Positions 44,780-53,156 of a stretch of DNA of 64,000 nt are shown here, piece by piece; within the stretch, counting starts at the first letter, position 1, and every line of letters begins with the position of its first letter. Source of the DNA: Ignavibacteriota bacterium (GTDB lineage Bacteria; Bacteroidota; Ignavibacteria; Ignavibacteriales; Ignavibacteriaceae); assembly GCA_013285425.1 (NCBI GenBank), contig CP053447.1:2548001-2612000 (forward strand), read 5' to 3'. The translations under genes were made by a program, and so were the position numbers. The notes beneath the pieces were generated by a model, which was given only the letters and a program-made list of their open reading frames with translations, was not told where the DNA came from and made no database searches.

Positions 44780-45216
44780 CAGAACTCTGAACTCAGGACA
44801 CAGAATTTTAAAATAAGAATTAAGAGGATTTTAAATGGAAAAGAAATCAACAAAAAGTTTTACCGAATTAGTCGTTTGGCAAAAGGCACATTTATTCGTG
44901 CTGACTGTCTATAAATTAACCAAAGAATTCCCGAATGAAGAAGTTTACGGATTAGCTTCACAATTAAGAAGGGCAGCTATTTCAATTGCAGCTAACATTG
45001 CGGAAAGCTATAAAAAGTGGAGTAACAAGGAAAAATCAAGATTTCTAAATATTGCTCACAGCTCACTTGAAGAGTGCAGATATTACTTGATTTTATCAAA
45101 TGATCTTAAATATTGCGATGTTAAAGATGCTATGAATATCTTAGAGGAAGTAAGTAAGCTGATCTATTCATACTCCAAAGTAATTTCAAAAACTGAGTCC
45201 TGATTCCAGAGTTCTG
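44780..45216 (+). mobile_element. Four-helix-bundle cassette bounded by 24-bp inverted repeats
   Basis: CAGAACTCTGAACTCAGGAC plus ACAG at 44780-44803 and the reverse-complement match at 45193-45216 agree at 21 of 24 positions. They enclose the four-helix-bundle gene, and the right arm includes its last codons and stop. In RNA they would form a long stem with the gene in the loop, the arrangement of intervening sequences in 23S rRNA. In efflux copy 2 TolC and ATPase 2 are joined by TGATG, so about 466 bases are extra here. No transposase is present. Confidence 0.7.
44835..45203 (+). CDS. Four-helix-bundle protein (S23 ribosomal / intervening-sequence protein family), intact
   Basis: Intact 122-residue protein of the family found in 23S rRNA intervening sequences and related to the Avd accessory protein of diversity-generating retroelements. 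Typical blocks are SFTELVVWQKAHLFVLTVYK, LTKEFPNEEVYGLASQLRRA, AISIAANIAESYKKWSNKEK and FLNIAHSSLEECRYYLILS. These form four amphipathic helices with a basic face. Ribosome-binding sequence AAGAGGATTTTAA precedes the ATG. It lies between TolC and ATPase 2 of efflux copy 1, bracketed by inverted repeats. Its own function is not known. Confidence 0.9.
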   Translation: MEKKSTKSFTELVVWQKAHLFVLTVYKLTKEFPNEEVYGLASQLRRAAISIAANIAESYKKWSNKEKSRFLNIAHSSLEECRYYLILSNDLKYCDVKDAMNILEEVSKLIYSYSKVISKTES

Positions 45217-45226
45217 AATATTGAAA

Positions 45227-46165
45227 ATGAACAGTATCATAGTAAATAATCTCACAAAAAAGTTTGGCAGCTTTACTGCAGTTGACAATGTATCCTTCGA
45301 AGTTAACAGAGGAGATATATTCGGCTTCCTTGGTGCTAATGGTGCAGGTAAATCAACTACAATCAGAATGTTAACCGGAATACTTGAACCAACATCGGGT
45401 GATGCAATTGTTGGCGGTTACAGTATCAAGAAAGAACCGGATAAAGTAAAAACACAAATCGGTTATATGTCGCAAAAATTTTCTTTATACAATGATCTTA
45501 CAGTTGAAGAAAATATCCGCTTCTTTGCAGGAGTATATGGGCTTACAGGAAAACAATATCAGGAAAGAAAAAGCTGGGTTTTGAAAGTTGCTGATCTCAA
45601 AGGAAAAGAAAAACTGATAACAGCTTCATTGCCGGGTGGAATTAAGCAAAGACTTGCATTAGGTACAGCAGTTATCCACGAACCGAAAATTGTTTTTCTC
45701 GATGAACCAACAAGCGGAGTTGATCCTGTCTCAAGAAGAAATTTCTGGGATTTGATACACGAATTATCATTTACCGGAACTACTGTGCTTGTTACTACCC
45801 ATTATTTGGATGAAGCAGAATTTTGCAGCGATATTATTCTGATAAATGCTGGCAGATTGATTGCACAGGGAAATTCAAAAACATTAAAAACCAATTACAT
45901 CAAAAACACTATTCTTGAAATTGAGTCAGAAAGAATCGTTGACAGTATGGAAATACTTGAAAAAGAGAATTGGGTCGGCGAAACATCAATTTTCGGAAAC
46001 TACATCCACATAATTTTAAATGATAATTCAAAAACTGAAACAGATGTAATAGATGTTTTGACAAATAAGAACTCAATCAAAGTTCAGAGAATTGATAAGA
46101 TAGTACCGACGCTGGAAGATGTATTTATCCATTTGCTGGAAAAGGATAAGAAAAATGTTTCATAG
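45227..46165 (+). CDS. ABC transporter ATPase 2 (YbhF C-half-like), efflux copy 1
   Basis: Nucleotide-binding subunit of 312 residues. Walker A is GANGAGKST, Q-loop IGYMSQKFSLYNDL, Walker B FLDEPTSGVDPVSRRNF, and the switch histidine is intact (TTHYLDEAEFC). The signature motif is LPGGIKQRLALG rather than LSGG. This complements ATPase 1, which has the normal signature and a missing histidine. The ATG at 45227 is used; a TTG two codons earlier is possible. It begins 11 bases after the inverted repeat of the cassette. It overlaps the first permease gene by 11 bases. Confidence 0.93.
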   Translation: MNSIIVNNLTKKFGSFTAVDNVSFEVNRGDIFGFLGANGAGKSTTIRMLTGILEPTSGDAIVGGYSIKKEPDKVKTQIGYMSQKFSLYNDLTVEENIRFFAGVYGLTGKQYQERKSWVLKVADLKGKEKLITASLPGGIKQRLALGTAVIHEPKIVFLDEPTSGVDPVSRRNFWDLIHELSFTGTTVLVTTHYLDEAEFCSDIILINAGRLIAQGNSKTLKTNYIKNTILEIESERIVDSMEILEKENWVGETSIFGNYIHIILNDNSKTETDVIDVLTNKNSIKVQRIDKIVPTLEDVFIHLLEKDKKNVS

Positions 46166-47285
46166 AATTTTGGCAATTACTAAAAAAGAATTCAAGCAGT
46201 TGAAGCGTGATAAAAGAATGTTGTTTATCGTATTCTTTTTTCCTGTTGTTTTACTGGCAATCTTTGGTTACGCAATAAACTTTGATGTTAAGCATATTAA
46301 AATTGCAGTTTATGATCAGGATAAATCAGAATACACAAGAGAATATATAAACGGACTGATCAGCTCAGAATATTTTGAACTCGTTACTTACATTGACAGC
46401 GATGCAGAGATTAAAAAATTACTTGATGAAAAAATTGTGCAGGCTGTTGTTGTTTTCCCGAATGACCTATCAAAAAAATTAAACGATAAAGAGGATGTTA
46501 AAGTACAATACCTGGTTGACGGAGTTGAAGGAAACACAGCAAACGTAATTGTCAATTATGTTAATGCTGCAACAATTAATTATTCGTTGAAACTAACAAA
46601 AGAATATCTGGCTGTAACAGGAAAACAATCCTATATCCCGATAAATCTTGAGCCGAGATTCTGGTTCAATCCTGAACTTGAAAGTACAAAATTCTTAATA
46701 CCGGGTTTGATGGGAATGATATTAATTATCACGGCTGTTGTTTCGGTTTCATTATCAATTGTAAGAGAAAAAGAAAGAGGAACGATTGAACAGATAAATG
46801 TATCCCCTCTTTCATCATTTGAACTGATTATCGGAAAAACGGCTCCGCACATAGTTATCTCATTTCTCAATGCAGCTATTGTATTACTTGCAGGTTATGT
46901 TCTGTTTGGGGTGGTAATAAAAGGCAGTATTCTTTTACTGCTCTTAAGCACTTTTATTTTTTTATTTGCAGTTCTCGGACTTGGTATTTTTATTTCAAGC
47001 GTTGCAGACTCACAACAGGTTGCCTTTCAAGCGGCAAACATTACGGCGTTATTACCTTCATTGATATTATCGGGATTTATTTTTCCCATCGAAAGTATGC
47101 CAACAATAATTCAATGGGTAACTAATATTACTCCTGCAAAATTTTACGTAGTTACACTTCGGGCAATCTTATTAAGAGGTGTCGGACTATCAGCTTTCTG
47201 GGAGCAATTGATTTATATGATGATTTTCGGAATAATATTCATTGTGCTTGCAACCGTGGTTGATAGAAAAGCAAAAGCAGCATGA
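46155..47285 (+). CDS. ABC-2 type permease (YbhS/YbhR-like), efflux copy 1, first
   Basis: Membrane subunit of 376 residues. An amphipathic start (RILAITKKEFKQLKRDKRML) leads to TM1 (IVFFFPVVLLAIFGYAI), a large periplasmic domain (starting FDVKHIKIAVYDQDKSEY), and five C-terminal TM helices including SLSIVREKERGTIEQINVSP, the coupling region, and LPSLILSGFIFPIESMP. The ATG at 46155 lies inside the end of the ATPase 2 gene and is preferred to an upstream codon that would add a non-conserved leader. It should pair with the permease at 47334. Confidence 0.92.
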   Translation: MFHRILAITKKEFKQLKRDKRMLFIVFFFPVVLLAIFGYAINFDVKHIKIAVYDQDKSEYTREYINGLISSEYFELVTYIDSDAEIKKLLDEKIVQAVVVFPNDLSKKLNDKEDVKVQYLVDGVEGNTANVIVNYVNAATINYSLKLTKEYLAVTGKQSYIPINLEPRFWFNPELESTKFLIPGLMGMILIITAVVSVSLSIVREKERGTIEQINVSPLSSFELIIGKTAPHIVISFLNAAIVLLAGYVLFGVVIKGSILLLLLSTFIFLFAVLGLGIFISSVADSQQVAFQAANITALLPSLILSGFIFPIESMPTIIQWVTNITPAKFYVVTLRAILLRGVGLSAFWEQLIYMMIFGIIFIVLATVVDRKAKAA

Positions 47286-47333
47286 TAAAAAATAAAATCT
47301 TAGAGGTTAAATAAAATAATTCAAAGATATTAA

Positions 47334-48464
47334 ATGAAAACGATATATGAATTTATAATAAAAGAGCTGCTGCAGCTAAAGCGTGATAAGAAAATGATGG
47401 CTGTAATTTTTATAGCTCCAATTTTACAGCTCATACTTCTCGGTTATGCTGCAAATATGGATGTGGAAATTATTCACACAGCAATTTTTGATCAGGATAA
47501 AACAGAAACCAGCAGAGAGTTTATCAGAAGTTTTGAAAAGTCAGGATATTTTTCGATTGATTATTATGCAGAAAGTTATGATGAAGTAACTGAGTTGATT
47601 GACAAAGCCAAAACAATTGTAACGATAGTAATTCCAAAAGATTTTGAGAAGAAACTAAATAAACGCGAAACTGTATCAATTCAAACATTGTTTGAAGGCT
47701 CTGACGGCAACAAATCATCCATTGCACTCGGATACATACAAGCGGTAACAAATCGTTATTCACAAAATATTGTAAGTGATATTAAAGATAAATATGGGAT
47801 GAAACTGCCAATTGCTGGGTCGCTTGTTCCTGAAGTAAGAGTTTGGTACAATCCTGAAATGAAAACCCGGAACTATATGGTACCGGGTATTATGGGACTC
47901 ATTCTGATGATTACTACTTTATCGCTAATGTCAATGGCTGTTGTTAGAGAAAGAGAAATCGGGACACTTGAGCAGTTGATAGTTACACCCTTAAAATCTT
48001 ATCAGCTTATCCTCGGCAAACTTGTTCCGTTCACAATAGTTGGGTTTGTAGTAATGCTAATCGTAATGGTGATAATGACACAATGGTTCGGGATTATTAT
48101 ACGCGGAAGCAGATTATTTTTACTTTTTGCTTCATTACTATTTGTACTATCTAATCTCGGCTGGGGTTTATTAATCTCAACAATTTCAAAAACACAAAAT
48201 CAGGCAATGATGATATCAGTATTTGCAGTCATGATGCCGATGATTTATCTGTCTGGATTTGCTTTCCCGATTGATAATATGCCGCAAATAGTTCAGTATA
48301 TAACCTATCTAATTCCGTTAAGATATTTCATTACTATTCTACACGGAATTGTGCTTAAAGGAACCGGCTTCTCGTCATTATGGCCGGAAGCTTTGATACT
48401 TTTTGTAATGGGTGTGGGTATTTTAACATTAAGTGCTTTAAGATTTAGCAAGAAAATTGAGTGA
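47334..48464 (+). CDS. ABC-2 type permease (YbhS/YbhR-like), efflux copy 1, second
   Basis: The second membrane subunit, 376 residues, has the same layout as the first: FIIKELLQLKRDKKMMAVIF, TM1 IAPILQLILLGYAANMDV, a periplasmic domain, and SMAVVREREIGTLEQLIVTP then MPMIYLSGFAFPIDNMPQI. Its 48-base gap from the first permease contrasts with a single base in copy 2. It ends efflux copy 1. Sequence kinship to the first permease shows an old duplication that precedes the operon duplication, as each has its own orthologue-like partner in copy 2. Confidence 0.92.
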   Translation: MKTIYEFIIKELLQLKRDKKMMAVIFIAPILQLILLGYAANMDVEIIHTAIFDQDKTETSREFIRSFEKSGYFSIDYYAESYDEVTELIDKAKTIVTIVIPKDFEKKLNKRETVSIQTLFEGSDGNKSSIALGYIQAVTNRYSQNIVSDIKDKYGMKLPIAGSLVPEVRVWYNPEMKTRNYMVPGIMGLILMITTLSLMSMAVVREREIGTLEQLIVTPLKSYQLILGKLVPFTIVGFVVMLIVMVIMTQWFGIIIRGSRLFLLFASLLFVLSNLGWGLLISTISKTQNQAMMISVFAVMMPMIYLSGFAFPIDNMPQIVQYITYLIPLRYFITILHGIVLKGTGFSSLWPEALILFVMGVGILTLSALRFSKKIE

Positions 48465-48576
48465 TGAAATAATTTATCCTTATATCTGAAATAAGCTCAG
48501 CTAATTAAAAAACTGTTTTTGTATCTTTTAGTAATCTTGACAATAATCACAAAATAAAATATTTAGAACAGAAGTC

Positions 48577-48623
48577 TTGACAATTGTTTTTAATTCATTA
48601 TTTTTGTTAGTGAGTGTTAACTA
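48577..48623 (+). promoter_or_regulatory. Promoter with adjoining TetR-type operator
   Basis: TTG at 48577-48579, 19 bases, then TATTTTTG at 48599-48606 is an exact match to the Bacteroidota promoter pattern. It is followed at once by TTAGTGAGTGTTAACTA (48607-48623). The same 17-base word, 14 of 17 identical, recurs before the next TetR gene at 49254, which makes it a likely shared operator. Confidence 0.65.
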
Positions 48624-48640
48624 TTTTATTGAAAGTAATT

Positions 48641-49225
48641 ATGTCAAGATTAACAACCGAAGAAAGACAAACAATGATAATTGATGAAGCTATCAAGATA
48701 ATTCACTCTGGCGGCTATGAAGCTTTATCAATAAGAGAGATCGCAAAGCAGGTTAAGATTAGTGAACCTGCAATATACAGGCATTTTTTAAACAAAGAAG
48801 ATATTATCCTTGGGATACTTAACAGAATGCTGGAATTTGATAAATTGTTGAATAAGAATATTGCTGCTGCGAAATCTGCGAAGCAAAAAATCAGACAATT
48901 TGTTCTATTTCACTTTGAATTCCTTGAAAATAACCCTGAAATGACTTCAGTTCTTTTTTCTGAGGAAATGTACAACCAGAGCGAGATTCTGAAAAAAAAG
49001 CTGGTTTTTATAATTCAGAAACGTAAACAGCTTCTCAAGGTAATTCTTGATGATGCAAAAAATTCAGGTGAGCTTATTGATGTTGATAATTTTGAATTAA
49101 TGAGCATAATTCTAGGAACTATTAGAATTATAGTTATGGAATGGAGGCTGAGTAATTTTAGCTTTCAACTGACAGACAGAGGAAAAAGCATGTTAAAAAT
49201 CCTTGATAAATTAATTCTATTATAA
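48641..49225 (+). CDS. TetR family regulator between the two efflux operons
   Basis: A 194-residue regulator with a classic N-terminal HTH (GGYEALSIREIAKQVKISEP, AIYRHFLNKEDI) and a helical C-terminal domain (LTDRGKSMLKILDKLILL at the end). It is a different TetR subgroup from the first genes of the two efflux operons. ATG 48641 is used because it begins the family-like segment TTEERQTMIIDEA; codons upstream fall in the operator. Its operator word is repeated before the TetR at 49285, so it may control that operon, or both may bind the same site. Confidence 0.87.
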   Translation: MSRLTTEERQTMIIDEAIKIIHSGGYEALSIREIAKQVKISEPAIYRHFLNKEDIILGILNRMLEFDKLLNKNIAAAKSAKQKIRQFVLFHFEFLENNPEMTSVLFSEEMYNQSEILKKKLVFIIQKRKQLLKVILDDAKNSGELIDVDNFELMSIILGTIRIIVMEWRLSNFSFQLTDRGKSMLKILDKLILL

Positions 49226-49253
49226 ACTTTCTTATTTTTTTTTAATAAAATGA

Positions 49254-49271
49254 TTAGTGAACGATAACTAA
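49254..49271. promoter_or_regulatory. Second copy of the TTAGTGA-type operator, upstream of efflux copy 2
   Basis: TTAGTGAACGATAACTAA is an 18-bp imperfect palindrome (half-sites TTAGTgA and TaACTAA) ending 13 bases before the TetR ATG. It matches the site at 48607 at 14 of 17 positions. No clear TTG/TAnnTTTG promoter pair was found next to it, so the start of transcription for copy 2 is not placed. Confidence 0.6.
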
Positions 49272-49284
49272 CTATCTCTGTAAA

Positions 49285-49923
49285 ATGAAAAACAAAAAAT
49301 TTGTAAATAATGAGTTTGTAGAATCAGAAAACGAAATCATTACTTTTCTGAATAACCAGTTTATTTTCCATGGCTTCAAAAACTTTTCCCTTGATGAACT
49401 TGCCTTAAGATTTCAAATAAGTAAGAAAACTATTTATAAGAGATTTGAAACAAAAGAAGAAATAATAAGAACAGTATTAAATCAGCAACTAAGTGAAGCA
49501 TACACAAATTTTGTTTCAATAATTCAATCCCGGATTACTATTGTAGAAATGTTCGTTGAGCTATCCAAAATTATTGAAAAGTATTATTCTGTTTTCAATG
49601 AAACATCAATTAAGAAATTGAGTAAATATTTTCCTGAGCTGGCTGAATATATCGTAAATTTCAGAACCAGTCGTATCATCCCGTTAGTAAAAATCTTGTT
49701 AAAACTTGGGAAAAAAAGACAACTGATTTTAGAAATTCCAGACGAAATCATTATACGTGTGTTCAACTCAGCGTTGAGCGACATAGTTCAATCAAAGTCA
49801 ACAATTGACTCACAACAATCATACGAGGGATTGTTCAGACAATCTTTTAACCTATTACTAAATGGGATCTTAACAAAAAAAGGCAAACAAATATTAATTA
49901 ATAAAATAGAGGTAGTAAAATGA
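49285..49923 (+). CDS. TetR family regulator of efflux operon copy 2
   Basis: A 212-residue repressor with HTH segment NFSLDELALRFQISKKTIYK, RFETKEEI. It is homologous over its length to the TetR at 40403 (shared SKKTIYK, a conserved FRT-type middle region, and the C-terminal LNGILTKKGK against GGILTNEGK), but the rest is diverged. Its TGA overlaps the HlyD ATG, as in copy 1. The upstream operator is of the TTAGTGA type, shared with the TetR at 48641 rather than with copy 1. Confidence 0.89.
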   Translation: MKNKKFVNNEFVESENEIITFLNNQFIFHGFKNFSLDELALRFQISKKTIYKRFETKEEIIRTVLNQQLSEAYTNFVSIIQSRITIVEMFVELSKIIEKYYSVFNETSIKKLSKYFPELAEYIVNFRTSRIIPLVKILLKLGKKRQLILEIPDEIIIRVFNSALSDIVQSKSTIDSQQSYEGLFRQSFNLLLNGILTKKGKQILINKIEVVK

Positions 49924-50885
49924 AAATAATTAAAATGGTAACAGTGGCACTATTAACTGTTGCTTTAACTGGATGCAATAGCGAAGATAATTCATCTTCG
50001 TTATACGGAACTGGTACAATTGAATCAACAGATGTGTTAATAAGTGCGCGCAATGCTGGTCAAGTAGAAACGATTTTTTATAGTGAGGGGCAGTTAGTAA
50101 CTGCCGGAGACACTATTATGACAATAGACCATGAGGCATTGGACTTTCAACTTGCGCAGTCAGAGGCTGGAGTTCAGATTGCAAAAGCTCAGCTTGAATT
50201 AATGCTTAAAGGCGCCAGAAGCGAAGATATACAACAAGCAGAAGAAATGATGAAGCAGAGTGAAATTAATTATAACAATGCTCAGAAAGATTTTAAACGA
50301 TATGAACAACTTTGGCAGAGTAAATCAATTTCTGATAAACAATTTGAAGACATGAAGTCGCGGTATGAAATAAATTTAGCTCAATTTAATTCTGCTAAAG
50401 AAAATCTAAAAAAGGTAAAAAGAATCTTCCGTCCTGAAGAAATTGAACAGGCAAAAGGTAACCTGAAAAAAGCTGAAGCAACGGTAGGTCTTCTTAAGAA
50501 AAATATAAAAGATAGTTATATAATCTCACCCTTGAATGGTTTTATAGTTAAAAATTTTGTTGAGGCGGGTGAAATCGTTACACCAATGTCCTCACTTGTA
50601 AAAGTTTCAAATTTGTCAACTGTAGAGCTGATAATCTACGTATCTGAAATTGAGCTTGGCAAGGTTAAACTCGGTCAGAAGGCAGTTATAACAGTTGATA
50701 CATATCCGGAAAAGAAATACGAAGGAAGGGTTACGTTTATTTCACCTGAAGCAGAGTTCACTCCTAAAAATGTCCAGACTAAAGATGAGAGAACCAAGCT
50801 TGTATTTGCTGTGAAAATTGAAGTACCAAATAAAGAGTTTGACTTGAAATCTGGTATGCCGGCAGATGCTGTTGTGTATTTATAA
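49920..50885 (+). CDS. HlyD/YbhG-like periplasmic adaptor lipoprotein, copy 2
   Basis: Adaptor of 321 residues with lipobox ALTGC (acylated C19), lipoyl half GTGTIESTDVLISARNAGQV, a hairpin with QQAEEMMKQSEINYNNAQKD, the return SYIISPLNGFIVKNFVEAGE, and the barrel ending SGMPADAVVYL. Collinear with the copy 1 adaptor; long identical stretches such as the FRPEEIEQA and SPEAEFTPKN regions are kept. Only 17 bases separate it from ATPase 1, showing the undisturbed operon arrangement. Confidence 0.92.
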   Translation: MKIIKMVTVALLTVALTGCNSEDNSSSLYGTGTIESTDVLISARNAGQVETIFYSEGQLVTAGDTIMTIDHEALDFQLAQSEAGVQIAKAQLELMLKGARSEDIQQAEEMMKQSEINYNNAQKDFKRYEQLWQSKSISDKQFEDMKSRYEINLAQFNSAKENLKKVKRIFRPEEIEQAKGNLKKAEATVGLLKKNIKDSYIISPLNGFIVKNFVEAGEIVTPMSSLVKVSNLSTVELIIYVSEIELGKVKLGQKAVITVDTYPEKKYEGRVTFISPEAEFTPKNVQTKDERTKLVFAVKIEVPNKEFDLKSGMPADAVVYL

Positions 50886-50902
50886 AATCTGAAAGATGAA
50901 AG

Positions 50903-51811
50903 ATGGAATCTCTAATTAAAATAAAAAACCTTAAAAAGAAATACGGCGAATTAATTGCTGTAGATGGTGTTAGTTATGAAGTGAACAAAGGGGAAATGTT
51001 CGGATTGGTTGGACCAGACGGCGCAGGCAAAACTACAACAATGAGAATGTTGGTTGGATTGCTGAATCCGGATGAGGGTAATGCAGAAATTCTTGGGCAT
51101 GATTTATTGACTCAGAAAAATCTGATTAAAGATGAAATCGGATATTTGTCCCAGCGCTTTTCGTTGTATGGTGATTTATCAATTGATGAAAATATTGAAT
51201 TCTTTGCAGACATACATGGAGTTAAAAATTTTGAACAAAGAAGAAATGAACTTCTTGAGTTCACAAGATTAACTCCTTTCAGGGATAGATTGGCTGATAA
51301 ACTATCTGGCGGAATGAAACAAAAGCTTGCACTTGCCTGCACACTTATTCATAAACCCAAAATTATTTTTCTTGATGAGCCAACTACTGGAGTTGATCCG
51401 GTATCGCGGAGGGACTTCTGGAAAATTCTTTCAAATCTTCTGAAAGACGGAGTAACAATTTTTATGACAACACCATATCTGGATGAAGCAGAAAGATGCA
51501 GCAGAGTAGCTCTAATGGATAAAGGCTCAATCATCAGCTGTGATACACCAAAAAATGTTAAAGATTCTATGCACATGCAGGTAATTGAGATTGTTTGTAA
51601 TCCTGTTAGAACTGCATATAACATGGTAAAGGCATCAACAAATTATGAAGTTCAGATGTATGGTGACAGACTGAATGTGGCAGTAAACAATTATGAACAA
51701 GATTATCCGATTATCAAAGATTTGTTTGAAAAAAACTCGATAGTCGAAATTGATAAAAGAATTATAACTCCTTCACTGGAGAATGTATTTATCCATTTTA
51801 TGAACAAATAA
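50903..51811 (+). CDS. ABC transporter ATPase 1 (YbhF N-half-like), efflux copy 2
   Basis: Nucleotide-binding subunit of 302 residues. Walker A GPDGAGKTT, Q-loop IGYLSQRFSLYGDL, signature DKLSGGMKQKLALAC and Walker B FLDEPTTGVDPVSRRDF are all present; the switch residue is again proline (FMTTPYLDEAERC). Conservation of this replacement in both copies means it is a feature of the subunit, not a random mutation. The segment from LLEFTRLTPFRDRLADK through Walker B is identical with copy 1, so this subunit has diverged least. Confidence 0.93.
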   Translation: MESLIKIKNLKKKYGELIAVDGVSYEVNKGEMFGLVGPDGAGKTTTMRMLVGLLNPDEGNAEILGHDLLTQKNLIKDEIGYLSQRFSLYGDLSIDENIEFFADIHGVKNFEQRRNELLEFTRLTPFRDRLADKLSGGMKQKLALACTLIHKPKIIFLDEPTTGVDPVSRRDFWKILSNLLKDGVTIFMTTPYLDEAERCSRVALMDKGSIISCDTPKNVKDSMHMQVIEIVCNPVRTAYNMVKASTNYEVQMYGDRLNVAVNNYEQDYPIIKDLFEKNSIVEIDKRIITPSLENVFIHFMNK

Positions 51812-51842
51812 AGAATTAAAGAAAAAGATTAAAGGTAAAAAA

Positions 51843-53156
51843 ATGAAGAAAATAATGATGCTGATTTTGTTAACTGGTTCATTAATGGCACAGCAGAAGT
51901 TGTTTACATTAGAAGAAAGTGTCAGAATTGGTTTAGAAAACAGCAAGGACTTAAAAATAGCAGGTGCAAAAACTAATAGTGCCGATTATAAACTGTCGGA
52001 AGTAAATAGTATGTTTTTACCCCAGTTTAATATTTTGGGTAATTATACAAGACTCAGCGATAATATTCCAGCATTTGAAGTAACATTACCATTTTCGCCT
52101 TCGCCTGTCAGAATAGCTGATCCGATTTATGATAATTACACATTTAAGATCGGCTTTTCACAGCCTTTGTTTACAGGATTCAAACTGCTCTCGTCAAGAA
52201 ATGCTGCAAAGTATAATCTGAAGGCGGAAGAATATGACTATTCAAAAGAAAAAAATGAGACAGCATTTGGAATTCAAACTGCATTCTGGAATTACTATAA
52301 AACAGCAGAAATAAAAAAAGTAGTAGAACAGACCTTAATACAGATTGAAAATCATCTTAATGATACAAGAAATTTTTATTCGCAGGGATTGGTATCAAAT
52401 AATGATGTTTTGAAACTTGAGGTACAATATTCAAACACAAAATTAATATTGATTGATGCTGAAAATAATCTGAATATTTCGAAGATGGCTTTTAATAAAG
52501 CATTGGGATTTGATCTGGGTTCGCAAACAAATGTAGTTGTTAACCCAAATGAACTTCAGACGATTGAATTTAATGAACAGGATTTATTAAATGAAGCATT
52601 AATTAACAGGAATGAGTTAAAGTCTTTATCATTTAGAGTAGAGGGAAGTAAAGAAAATATCAAAGCAGCCTGGTCTGAGCTTTATCCTTCGGTTTACCTT
52701 ACAGGAAATTATTATTACAGTAATCCTAACCCAAGATATCAACCTGCTGTAAATGAGTTCAATAACAACTGGGATGTGGGAGTAACTTTAAGCTGGAATT
52801 TCTGGGATTGGGGAAAAACATCTTCTAAAGTCTCACAAGCGGAGCAGACTAAGATTCAGCTTGAAACTAATTACGATATGTTAAAGGAAAACATTCAAAT
52901 GGAAGTGCAAAAAAATTATTTTGACTTGCTGAAGAATGAAGAAAAAATTTCTGTAAACAAAATTGCTTTAGAACAAGCAAAAGAAAATTACAGAATAACA
53001 GCAGAGAAATTCGATCTACAAATCGCTTCAAGCACAGATTTAATTGATGCTGAATCTCTCAAACTGCAGGCTGAAACAAATCTCAAAACAGCCGAAGTAG
53101 ATTATCAGATTGCAAAAGCTAATTTATTAAAATCTTTAGGAAGGAATATCTTCTGA
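51843..53156 (+). CDS. TolC-like outer-membrane efflux protein, copy 2
   Basis: Outer-membrane factor of 437 residues. A short signal peptide (MLILLTGSLMAQQ) is followed by two OEP halves with FTLEESVRIGLENSKDLKIA, YTRLSDNIPAFEV, QPLFTGFKLLSSRNAA, LYPSVYLTGNYYYSN and LSWNFWDWGKTSSK. Collinear with the copy 1 protein. The stop and the start of ATPase 2 overlap (TGATG), so the two are translationally coupled here. Confidence 0.93.
   Translation: MKKIMMLILLTGSLMAQQKLFTLEESVRIGLENSKDLKIAGAKTNSADYKLSEVNSMFLPQFNILGNYTRLSDNIPAFEVTLPFSPSPVRIADPIYDNYTFKIGFSQPLFTGFKLLSSRNAAKYNLKAEEYDYSKEKNETAFGIQTAFWNYYKTAEIKKVVEQTLIQIENHLNDTRNFYSQGLVSNNDVLKLEVQYSNTKLILIDAENNLNISKMAFNKALGFDLGSQTNVVVNPNELQTIEFNEQDLLNEALINRNELKSLSFRVEGSKENIKAAWSELYPSVYLTGNYYYSNPNPRYQPAVNEFNNNWDVGVTLSWNFWDWGKTSSKVSQAEQTKIQLETNYDMLKENIQMEVQKNYFDLLKNEEKISVNKIALEQAKENYRITAEKFDLQIASSTDLIDAESLKLQAETNLKTAEVDYQIAKANLLKSLGRNIF

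Noticed and set aside
44835..45203. Calling the four-helix-bundle gene a 23S rRNA intervening-sequence protein in the strict sense
   Set aside because: There is no rRNA in the window; only the family resemblance and the inverted-repeat ends are shared.
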